From Chitinophagaceae bacterium (GTDB lineage Bacteria; Bacteroidota; Bacteroidia; Chitinophagales; Chitinophagaceae), in assembly GCA_025924755.1 (NCBI GenBank), contig JAICHT010000179.1, positions 1 to 7,292 on the forward strand: a DNA stretch of 7,292 nt, given 5' to 3'. The notes under the pieces were generated by a model. That model worked only from the letters and a program-made list of their open reading frames with translations. It made no database searches and was not told the origin of the DNA. Of the stretch, positions 1 to 5,652 are shown piece after piece (position 1 is the stretch's first letter; each line of letters starts with the position of its first letter). The translations under genes and the position numbers were made by a program.

Positions 1-1560
1 ACCGGCTACATGTGCGGTACCGGTTTTGCCGGCTACTTTAAAGGGAACATCTTTGAATGCATCTTTTGCAGAGCCGTATGCTGTTACCGCTTCCATACAT
101 CTTTTTGCATCCTGCACCACTTTTGGTTTACAGATGCTTTCTTCCACCACGGTGGGCTCAATATCTTTTACAAGCACCCCATTATCCTTTATACTATTTA
201 CCAGGTAAGGCTTTACCATTTTACCATTGTTGGCAATAGCATTGTACAACATCAATGTTTGCAGCGGCGTCACCTGGATGGCGTATCCAAAACTCATTGT
301 AATCATTGCATGCAGCCCTTCGTGGTTGCGCTTCAATTTTGGCAATACAGGAGCGCCTTCGCCTACCAATCCTACTCCTACTTTCCTGTCTAAATGAAAG
401 CGGTGCAAATAGGTGTAAAAATCATCAGGGTCGTTTGCAAATGCTTTATAAGCTACTTTGCTCATGCCTACATTGGAACTATGTGCAAAACATTCTTCAA
501 CGGATAATACAGGTTTAGGCATTCTTTCCGCATCGGTAACGTTACGAACCCCTACATAGGCGCTGCCAGTGGAACCTACGTCTACCAGGTCGTTCACATT
601 ACTGCTACCTCTGTCCAATACGGCTAATAGTGTAAGAAGTTTGATAGTAGATCCGGGTTCTGTAGCACGCAGGGCATAATTTAAATCTTCATCGTAGGCG
701 CTGTCCTTCACCTCACCCAAATTGGCGATAGCTTTGATTTTGCCGGTCTTGGTTTCCATTACGATGCAGGTACCATATTGCGACTGGCTTTGTACCATAG
801 TATGCATCAGAGCCGTTTCGGCAATGTCCTGAATGTTTACATCTAAAGTGGTAGTAACATCTTTTCCATTTTCCGGATCAATTTCGTATCCTTCTACCGG
901 CACCGCGGCACCACCTGCTATAAAACGCACCAAACGCTTGCCAGTTGTGCCTTTCAGCAAGGTGTCATATGTTCTTTCCAATCCTACATTTTGCGCATTT
1001 TCTCTGGATAGCCCTATGGTTCTTTTGGCCAGCATGCCAAACGGATTTAACCGCCGGTTTTTTACATCCGCAATAATGCCGCTTTTATTGCGGCCTAACC
1101 TTACCAATGGAAAATTGCGAAAGGCTTTATATTGCTCAAACGACAAATCTTTTTTAAGTAAGTAATAGCGGTTTTTTTCGTTATAGGCCAGTTGTAATTC
1201 TTTTTTATATGCGGACCGGGATTGATCTTTAAAGTAATCAGCCATTGCCATTGACAGAGAATCCACATTTTCCCGGAACCGCTTTCCGTTTTTATCCCGC
1301 AAACCTTCGGCACCAAAATCCATATAGATGTCAAAATACGGAATGGAAGTACTGAGCATTTGCCCATCTTCGCTATAAATGGTTCCCCGCTCGGCATCCA
1401 TTTCCACATATTTTTGATGCATGCTATCCGAAAGGCTGCGCCAGTACACACCTTGTACCCGCTGAATATAAAAGGCACGGCCCAATACCATCATGCTCAG
1501 CAAAACAATGCCGATAAAGCTCAGGTACACTCTCCATAATATGTCGCGCCTTATTTCCAA
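1..1560 (-). CDS. ftsI: FtsI/PBP3-type septal peptidoglycan transpeptidase (3' partial)
   Basis: Class B penicillin-binding protein that cross-links peptidoglycan at the division septum; inner-membrane anchored with a periplasmic catalytic domain. The frame is open from 1560 to the window edge (520 codons). Visible in order: short cytoplasmic N-terminus, one membrane segment at about residues 9-30, the dimerisation-domain signature RGTIYSEDG (58-66), the GLERTYDTLLKGTTG stretch (near 193-207), catalytic SxxK as STIK (Ser304, Lys307), SxN as SSN (361-363), and KTGTA (from Lys512). All three active-site boxes are therefore present; the end of the transpeptidase domain and any PASTA domain lie outside. 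No ATG opens the frame at the right place. TTG at 1560 is chosen because it gives MEIRRDILWRVY, the N-terminus expected in this group, has AGGAAG a few bases upstream, and an in-frame TAA lies six codons before it. It begins 22 nt after the ftsL-like stop, so it is probably in the same operon. Confidence 0.95.
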   Translation of the reverse strand, partial: MEIRRDILWRVYLSFIGIVLLSMMVLGRAFYIQRVQGVYWRSLSDSMHQKYVEMDAERGTIYSEDGQMLSTSIPYFDIYMDFGAEGLRDKNGKRFRENVDSLSMAMADYFKDQSRSAYKKELQLAYNEKNRYYLLKKDLSFEQYKAFRNFPLVRLGRNKSGIIADVKNRRLNPFGMLAKRTIGLSRENAQNVGLERTYDTLLKGTTGKRLVRFIAGGAAVPVEGYEIDPENGKDVTTTLDVNIQDIAETALMHTMVQSQSQYGTCIVMETKTGKIKAIANLGEVKDSAYDEDLNYALRATEPGSTIKLLTLLAVLDRGSSNVNDLVDVGSTGSAYVGVRNVTDAERMPKPVLSVEECFAHSSNVGMSKVAYKAFANDPDDFYTYLHRFHLDRKVGVGLVGEGAPVLPKLKRNHEGLHAMITMSFGYAIQVTPLQTLMLYNAIANNGKMVKPYLVNSIKDNGVLVKDIEPTVVEESICKPKVVQDAKRCMEAVTAYGSAKDAFKDVPFKVAGKTGTAHVAG

Positions 1561-1582
1561 GTACTTCCTTTGTTTTTACTTT

Positions 1583-1921
1583 TTATTGATTGGTATCGCT
1601 ACTGTCTATTAATAATACCGGTGATGTGGTAAGCTCTTTTAATCCCAGCGGCTTTACCGCTTCCATCAACTCACTTTGCTTGCTCCGAAACATCACTTCG
1701 CCTTTTACGGTTTTATATTCATACTGCAATTCCTTCAACTCTCTGGTAACCTTACTGATGCTACGCATGGTTTTATCGGCCAAATGGCCATTATAGATAT
1801 AAACAATTGCCAGCCCGGCCATAAACAGAAAAAATGGCATTTGCTTTACTATCCCCTGATAGTTGAGCAAACGCTGCCACCTGAATCGCATATCCTTTTC
1901 TTTTTTCTTTGCTGGCTCCAT
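1583..1921 (-). CDS. ftsL: FtsL-like cell division membrane protein
   Basis: Small bitopic membrane protein of 112 residues in the ftsL position between rsmH and ftsI. The basic N-terminus (KKKEKDMRFRWQR) is followed by a hydrophobic segment at about residues 28-46 (MPFFLFMAGLAIVYIY). A charged stretch with heptad-like spacing then follows (about 55-85, RSISKVTRELKELQYEYKTV), as expected for the periplasmic coiled coil of FtsL. By family knowledge, FtsL partners FtsB/FtsQ and activates FtsWI at the septum. The assignment rests on topology and synteny, because FtsL proteins diverge too far for motif recognition; the sequence resembles the Bacteroidota-specific FtsL-like family. The start is ATG at 1921 with no clear SD, 37 nt after the rsmH stop. 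An internal ATG at residue 11 is a less likely alternative start. Confidence 0.85.
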   Translation of the reverse strand: MEPAKKKEKDMRFRWQRLLNYQGIVKQMPFFLFMAGLAIVYIYNGHLADKTMRSISKVTRELKELQYEYKTVKGEVMFRSKQSELMEAVKPLGLKELTTSPVLLIDSSDTNQ

Positions 1922-1958
1922 CGTTTACGGATTATTGAATTTTATTTCATAGTTGATA

Positions 1959-2879
1959 TTAGCTGCTTGCTATTTTTTCGGCCACCCGAAGTTTTGCGCT
2001 TCTGGCTCTTGTATTTCTTTTCGTTTCTTCGGCCGAAGCAACAATCGGTTTTTTATTTATCAGTTTAAATGGGCTTTCCGCTTCTTCTATTGTAAAAGGA
2101 TTTTCTTCCTTTATCTCAAATGAGCCCTGTTTAAAAAAGTTTTTCACCAACCGGTCTTCTAAAGAATGAAAGGTGATAATGGCTACCCTTCCACCTTTTT
2201 TTAAAAGAAGCGGCACCTGCACCAATAACTCTTTCAAAGCACCGACCTCATCGTTCACCTCTATACGCAATGCCTGGAACACCTGTGCAAAATATTTATG
2301 CGGATTACCTTTCACTATCCCCTGCACCGCATTTTTAAATGCATCAATTGTTTGCAGCGAAACATTTTTCCGGGCTTCTACAATTGTACGGGCTAACGTT
2401 TTTTCATTGGTCACCTCGCCATATTGTTCAAATAACTTATGTAGCTGTTGTTCGGAATACGTCTGCAACACTTCGAACGCGGTCTTTTGTTGCCGCTGAT
2501 CCATGCGCATATCCAACATGGCATTAAAGCGTGTGGAAAATCCCCGCTCCGCTTCATCAAACTGGTGGCTGCTCACTCCTAAATCTGCCAGTATGCCATC
2601 TACTTCCTTAATATCGTACAGCTTAAGAAAGCGTTGGATATGACGAAAGTTGTGCGGCACAAATGTGATGCGACTATCGGTTGGTACATTTTTCCGGGAG
2701 TCTTCATCCTGGTCAAACACTATCAGCTTTCCTGTTTCATTTAATTTTTCCAGAATTGCTTTTGCATGCCCGCCACCCCCAAAGGTGCAATCCACATATA
2801 CACCACCCGGTTTGATATCCAGGTTTTCAACCACCTCGTTCAGCAGCACCGGCACATGATAAACAGCTTCAGGATTCAT
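1959..2879 (-). CDS. rsmH: 16S rRNA (cytosine(1402)-N4)-methyltransferase RsmH (MraW)
   Basis: SAM-dependent cytoplasmic enzyme that methylates N4 of C1402 in the 16S rRNA P-site region. The 306-residue length is normal for the family. The N-terminus YHVPVLLNEVVENL (7-20) leads into SAM motif I, VDCTFGGGGHAKAIL (29-43). An acidic pair follows at FDQDED (55-60), then the family signature ADLGVSSHQFDEAERGFS (98-115) and MLDMRMD (121-127). FQALRIEVNDE (201-211) and ITFHSLEDRLVKNFF (235-249) belong to the conserved catalytic core, and the usual basic tail ends in RSAKLRVAEK (293-302). The ATG start lies 2 nt after the mraZ stop (TAA-TA-ATG), so translation is probably coupled to mraZ. Confidence 0.98.
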   Translation of the reverse strand: MNPEAVYHVPVLLNEVVENLDIKPGGVYVDCTFGGGGHAKAILEKLNETGKLIVFDQDEDSRKNVPTDSRITFVPHNFRHIQRFLKLYDIKEVDGILADLGVSSHQFDEAERGFSTRFNAMLDMRMDQRQQKTAFEVLQTYSEQQLHKLFEQYGEVTNEKTLARTIVEARKNVSLQTIDAFKNAVQGIVKGNPHKYFAQVFQALRIEVNDEVGALKELLVQVPLLLKKGGRVAIITFHSLEDRLVKNFFKQGSFEIKEENPFTIEEAESPFKLINKKPIVASAEETKRNTRARSAKLRVAEKIASS

Positions 2880-2881
2880 TA

Positions 2882-3340
2882 TTAAATTTTTGAATCGTTA
2901 GCCATTACTGATTGCGCCAGGTTACTAAAATCATTGGGTGAATAAGATTCAAAGAACTTTTGATAGTTTTCTTTCGTCCAGATTTCAACTTTGTCAACCG
3001 CAGATGCCAGTACAATATCTTTTTCCAAACCTGCATATTCTTTTAAATTGGGCGGCAACAAAATTCTTCCTGCTCCATCAGGCTCCACTATAGTTGCCCC
3101 ATTTAAAAAAAACCGCCTGAACTCCCGCACTTTAGGATCAAAATCGTTCAAGGTGCTAATCCTTGCGTATAGTGGCTCCCAGCTTTGCATCGGGTACAGG
3201 CTTAAGCATTTTTCAAAGCCCCTGTTTATTACAAATCGTGTACTTTCACCTTCAGGTAATTGTCTTTTTAAGCCGGCCGGCAAAAGAAAGCGACCTTTGG
3301 GGTCCAGTGTTGCTTCATATTCGCCGAGAAAGCTTATCAT
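2882..3340 (-). CDS. mraZ: Transcriptional regulator MraZ
   Basis: First gene of the dcw cluster. MraZ is a ring-forming DNA-binding protein of the SpoVT/AbrB (swapped-hairpin) fold that controls its own operon. The 152 residues contain two copies of the domain. The first spans about 5-50 with DPKGR at 13-17 followed by FLLPAGLK; the second spans about 80-125 with DGAGR at 88-92 followed by ILLPPNLK. The conserved arginine is present in both copies (Arg17 and Arg92). FRRFFLNGA (74-82) is the usual link into the second copy. The ATG at 3340 follows an A/T-rich leader without an SD, common in Bacteroidota. Its predicted operator lies 31-57 nt upstream (three phased repeats, separate entry), which supports autoregulation. 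The C-terminal tail after residue 130 is not recognisable. Confidence 0.98.
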   Translation of the reverse strand: MISFLGEYEATLDPKGRFLLPAGLKRQLPEGESTRFVINRGFEKCLSLYPMQSWEPLYARISTLNDFDPKVREFRRFFLNGATIVEPDGAGRILLPPNLKEYAGLEKDIVLASAVDKVEIWTKENYQKFFESYSPNDFSNLAQSVMANDSKI

Positions 3341-3370
3341 TTAAAAAATTTAATGGAAAACAAATACCTG

Positions 3371-3397
3371 ACACAAAATAACACTTTTTCCCACTTT
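3371..3397 (-). promoter_or_regulatory. Three phased MraZ-box repeats (predicted mraZ operator)
   Basis: Read toward mraZ on the minus strand, three 7-mers follow each other at exactly 10-nt intervals: AAAGTGG (3397-3391), AAAGTGT (3387-3381) and TTTGTGT (3377-3371). The invariant GTG recurs once per helical turn. MraZ operators in other bacteria are direct repeats on a 10-bp register (TGGG-type in E. coli, AAAGTG[T/G] in mollicutes), and the first two repeats here equal the latter form. The third is degenerate at its first three bases. A TTATTTTG (one mismatch to the TAnnTTTG -7 element) overlaps repeats 2 and 3, so bound MraZ could block the promoter. That promoter assignment is weak. Confidence 0.8.
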
Positions 3398-3423
3398 GCT
3401 AAACAGAGAAGAGGTGTTTTAAT

Positions 3424-3432
3424 TTTTCCACA
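3424..3432 (+). promoter_or_regulatory. Single DnaA-box-like 9-mer
   Basis: TTTTCCACA matches the relaxed DnaA-box consensus TTWTNCACA at every position. A lone match would be unremarkable in A/T-rich DNA. It is listed because it faces the tandem array at 3504-3544 in the opposite orientation, across an A/T-rich stretch of the same intergenic region. Confidence 0.35.
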
Positions 3433-3503
3433 CGCTCTATTATTCAAAATGTCTTGATTCCACTACGTTTCACGCCATAAAACTTTTCAAAAAAATATTA
3501 CAG

Positions 3504-3544
3504 TGTGCATGAAGTGTGAATAACGGTGCATAAGATGTGCACAA
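3504..3544 (-). promoter_or_regulatory. Tandem array of four DnaA-box-like 9-mers
   Basis: On the minus strand four 9-mers follow in the same orientation: TTGTGCACA (3544-3536), TTATGCACC (3533-3525), TTATTCACA (3523-3515) and TCATGCACA (3512-3504). The gaps between them are 2, 1 and 2 nt. Against the DnaA-box consensus TTATNCACA the third is perfect and each of the others has one mismatch. Starts are 11, 10 and 11 nt apart, so all boxes face the same side of the helix. Beyond the last box the strand enters an A/T-rich stretch (3500-3477, only two G/C bases in 24). The array sits just upstream of the queA -7 element. It may be a DnaA-responsive control region or part of an origin. The repeats are directly visible; binding by DnaA is inferred. 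A second MraZ-like site is an alternative, since GTG also recurs on the plus strand. Confidence 0.55.
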
Positions 3545-3564
3545 GCCCATATTACCTTCGCTCT

Positions 3565-3572
3565 TACCTTTG
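3565..3572 (+). promoter_or_regulatory. Predicted -7 element of the queA promoter
   Basis: TACCTTTG fits the Bacteroidota -7 consensus TAnnTTTG exactly and lies 23 nt before the queA ATG, which would give a short leader. A similar TACCTTCG occurs 12 nt upstream (3553-3560). No TTG -33 element is visible at the usual spacing. That place is largely taken by the end of the DnaA-box-like array, so an activator or repressor may act there. Confidence 0.5.
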
Positions 3573-3595
3573 CATAAACAGCAGCAGTTAGCCGC

Positions 3596-4822
3596 ATGAG
3601 CTCATTTTCACCCACTATATATATTAAAGAGTATAATTATTTACTTCCGCAAGAACGTATTGCCGACTTTCCATTGGCTGAAAGAGACCAATCTAAGCTC
3701 CTTGTGTATAAAAGTGGGAATATAACCGACGATACCTTTGTCAATCTTCCGCAACACCTGCCCGACAACAGCCCGATTATTTTAAATAATACCAGGGTTA
3801 TCGAAGCCCGGATATTTTTTAAAAAACCGACTGGTGGTGTTATCGAAATTTTTTGCCTGGAACCTTTTGAAAGCAGCGTAGAAACTGCTATGACCGCTAC
3901 AGCCTATACGCAATGGAAATGCCTGATTGGTGGTGCCTCTAAATGGAAACCCGGGCAAGTATTGCATAAAGAGATACAACTTTCAAACGCATTGGTTGGC
4001 TTAAGCGCCCGGTATATAGCTAAAAAAGAAGATGATTTTATTATTCAGTTTGAATGGGAGCCCACCAGCTATATGTTTGCCGATATATTACATGCTGCAG
4101 GAGTTATTCCTTTGCCACCTTATATTAAACGCACAGCCGGAGAAAGCGATGCAGACCGGTATCAAACCATATTTGCCAAACACCAGGGCTCTGTAGCAGC
4201 GCCTACGGCCGCACTGCATTTTACCGATACCGTTTTCGCCCAATTTGCAAAAAAGAATATCACTACCGGATATGTAACCCTGCATGTAGGCGCCGGCACA
4301 TTTAAACCTGTAAAAACAGATACAATACAGCAACACCAGATGCACCAGGAGCAATTTTCCGTAACCCTGGATTTTTTAAAATGGTTGCAACAGGCATCAA
4401 ACGTAATAGTGGTAGGTACTACTTCTTTACGTACCGTGGAAAGCCTTCATTGGCTGGGCGTAAAACTGGCAAAAAACCCATTGCTTTCTATTACAGATTT
4501 CAACTTAACACAATGGGAAGCCTATGAACTCCGGAAAAATAATATACCCTACAAAGAAAGCCTTCAGCAGTTAATTAATAAAATGCAGGAGTTGCAGATC
4601 TCACAGCTTTATTGCCAAACCAGTTTATTAATTGTGCCGGGTTATGAGTTTCAGGTACCGGTAGCACTGGTTACAAATTTTCATCAACCGCAATCTACTT
4701 TACTACTGTTAATTGCTGCTTTTATTGGTGATGACTGGAAGAAGATATATGCACATGCCTTAGAAAACAACTATCGTTTTTTAAGCTACGGCGATAGCAG
4801 TTTGTTGTGGAGAAAAGATTAG
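3596..4822 (+). CDS. queA: S-adenosylmethionine:tRNA ribosyltransferase-isomerase QueA
   Basis: Cytoplasmic enzyme that transfers and isomerises the ribosyl part of SAM onto 7-aminomethyl-7-deazaguanine in tRNA, giving epoxyqueuosine in the queuosine pathway. The family blocks appear in order: LLPQERIADFPLAERDQSKL (16-35), LNNTRVIEARI (63-73), GGVIEIFCLEP (80-90), GVIPLPPYIKR (169-179), YQTIFAK (189-195) with GSVAAPTAALHFT (198-210), VTLHVGAGTFKPV (227-239), GTTSLRTVES (274-283), VTNFHQPQSTLLLLIAAF (359-376) and YRFLSYGDSSLL (393-404). The protein is intact at 408 residues, longer than the usual 340-360. Most of the excess lies between GTTSLRTVES and VTNFH (about 285-350), as I recall for Bacteroidota homologues. 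The ATG at 3596 is preceded by a good -7 element. It is transcribed away from mraZ and appears monocistronic. Confidence 0.97.
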   Translation: MSSFSPTIYIKEYNYLLPQERIADFPLAERDQSKLLVYKSGNITDDTFVNLPQHLPDNSPIILNNTRVIEARIFFKKPTGGVIEIFCLEPFESSVETAMTATAYTQWKCLIGGASKWKPGQVLHKEIQLSNALVGLSARYIAKKEDDFIIQFEWEPTSYMFADILHAAGVIPLPPYIKRTAGESDADRYQTIFAKHQGSVAAPTAALHFTDTVFAQFAKKNITTGYVTLHVGAGTFKPVKTDTIQQHQMHQEQFSVTLDFLKWLQQASNVIVVGTTSLRTVESLHWLGVKLAKNPLLSITDFNLTQWEAYELRKNNIPYKESLQQLINKMQELQISQLYCQTSLLIVPGYEFQVPVALVTNFHQPQSTLLLLIAAFIGDDWKKIYAHALENNYRFLSYGDSSLLWRKD

Positions 4823-4936
4823 CAAAAAGCAAGAAAGCGGAAGGATTTTTTTTAATATTATAATCTTACTTCATTACTATCAATAACAAACAGATGTAAT
4901 ATCATACATTCCTGCTTTTTTAGCGCTAATAGTCTT

Positions 4937-4972
4937 CACTTAGTAAGTGTAAATACCTTTATTAAACACTTG
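4937..4972. promoter_or_regulatory. CACTTA palindrome with a repeated half-site at the -33 box
   Basis: CACTTAGTAAGTG (4937-4949) is a perfect 6-1-6 inverted repeat. A further CACTT follows at 4967-4971, 30 nt from the first copy (about three helical turns), and overlaps the TTG -33 element of the promoter of the exported-protein gene. This layout, a symmetric site plus a half-site on the promoter, is what an operator could look like. No known regulator consensus is recognised, so the call rests on symmetry and position only. Confidence 0.3.
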
Positions 4973-5000
4973 CGATTATAAATTTTGGCAATTATGTTTG
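4970..5000 (+). promoter_or_regulatory. Bacteroidota-type promoter for the exported-protein gene
   Basis: A TTG -33 element (4970-4972) and a TATGTTTG -7 element (4993-5000, perfect TAnnTTTG) are separated by 20 nt, inside the range reported for the primary sigma factor of Bacteroidota. Transcription would begin near 5007 and leave a leader of about 37 nt. This is the best complete promoter in the window. The rest of the 4823-5043 gap shows a T-rich run (from about 4846) after queA but no convincing hairpin terminator. Confidence 0.65.
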
Positions 5001-5043
5001 CCGCGTTAATAAAATAACATCTTAATCCCTTCAAAAACAAACC

Positions 5044-5562
5044 ATGAAAAAAACCCTTCTGGCAATCGCCGCAATTTACGCGGTCGGTGCTACCAACCAT
5101 GCGAACGCTCAACTTGTAATGAATGATGTAAGAAGCCTGGCTTCATTTGCCACACGTACTATATCGCCTCTTGATGGTGAGCATACGGACGCAAGTACTA
5201 TCAATCTTACTGCTATTAATGATTTCAAAAAAAGGTTTTCTACGGTAGAAAATGAAAACTGGGTAAAAGTAAACGATGGCTTTTATGCCAAGTTCATGCA
5301 AGATGGCATTCAGAAAAAAATAGCCTATAATAAAAAAGGTAAAATGATGTTTACCATCCTTGAATACAATGCAGATAAGCTAGCCAAGGATATACGGGAA
5401 AGCATTAGATACAATTATATGGATTGCAGCATCAACCATATCAGTGAAGTTCATATCAATGATAAGGTGGTATACCTGATACATATAACTGCTGGTAACA
5501 GCATTAAAACCATCCGGGTATGCGATGGCGATATGCAGGAAGTGGAGAGCCTTAAAGCGTAA
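5044..5562 (+). CDS. Exported PepSY-like protein of unknown function
   Basis: A 172-residue protein with a clear Sec signal peptide: MKK, a hydrophobic core (about 5-16) and an ANA cleavage site before Gln23. A poorly structured linker follows (about 24-55). The folded part (about 58-172) begins NDFKKRFSTVENENWVKV, a pattern of helix then Trp-containing strand. It continues with strands FYAKFMQDGIQKKIAYN, a KKGKMMFTIL turn-strand, a helix (ADKLAKDIRESIRYNY) and closing strands VVYLIHIT and KTIRVCDGDMQEV. This resembles the small PepSY-like (beta-lactamase-inhibitor-like) secreted proteins common in Chitinophagaceae, recognised from pattern only. Two cysteines (128 and 160) in the mature protein could form a disulphide. 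It has its own promoter and a strong terminator, so it is a single-gene unit. No enzymatic motif is seen and no function is proposed. Confidence 0.88.
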   Translation: MKKTLLAIAAIYAVGATNHANAQLVMNDVRSLASFATRTISPLDGEHTDASTINLTAINDFKKRFSTVENENWVKVNDGFYAKFMQDGIQKKIAYNKKGKMMFTILEYNADKLAKDIRESIRYNYMDCSINHISEVHINDKVVYLIHITAGNSIKTIRVCDGDMQEVESLKA

Positions 5563-5589
5563 ACTGTTTACAATAACTTACAATTTCTT

Positions 5590-5630
5590 AAAACAATAAA
5601 CCCCTGAACAAATCAGGGGTTTATTGTTTT
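5590..5630. terminator. Bidirectional intrinsic terminator
   Basis: A perfect 18-bp stem pairs 5590-5607 with 5613-5630 around a 5-nt loop (ACAAA). The core is CCCCTGA/TCAGGGG, and the outer stem is A-rich on the left and T-rich on the right. On the plus strand it ends in a T5 run (5627-5631), on the minus strand in T4. It lies between the converging exported-protein gene (stop at 5562) and the histidine kinase (stop at 5653), so it can end transcription from both sides. Confidence 0.93.
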
Positions 5631-5652
5631 TGAATTTCTACGAAATAAAGTT

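Noticed and set aside
10..1165. Several plus-strand open frames (10-393, 26-208, 306-518, 833-1165).
   Set aside because: They lie antisense to the intact ftsI, have unlikely composition and no motifs.
1101..1478. A 125-codon minus-strand open frame beginning with ATG inside the ftsI region.
   Set aside because: It is a shifted-frame shadow of ftsI; the true frame continues through it with recognisable FtsI motifs.
1676..2068. Plus-strand 130-codon open frame across ftsL-like and the end of rsmH.
   Set aside because: It is antisense to two well-supported genes and their gap, rich in Phe/Leu/Cys in a manner typical of reverse-complement shadows.
3566..3577. TTATGCAAA on the minus strand as a fifth member of the DnaA-box array.
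   Set aside because: It has one mismatch in the core CACA, is separated by two empty helical steps, and overlaps the queA -7 element, which explains the bases well enough.
3341..3595. Possible preQ1 riboswitch or other leader RNA before queA.
   Set aside because: The predicted transcript leader is only about 17 nt, too short for a riboswitch, and no matching pseudoknot elements were seen.
4824..4920. Complementary pair AAAAAGCA (4824-4831) and TGCTTTTT (4913-4920) followed by T's, a possible queA terminator or small RNA.
   Set aside because: The loop would be about 80 nt and the stem is mostly A-T with a mismatch when extended; not convincing as a terminator or as evidence for an RNA gene.
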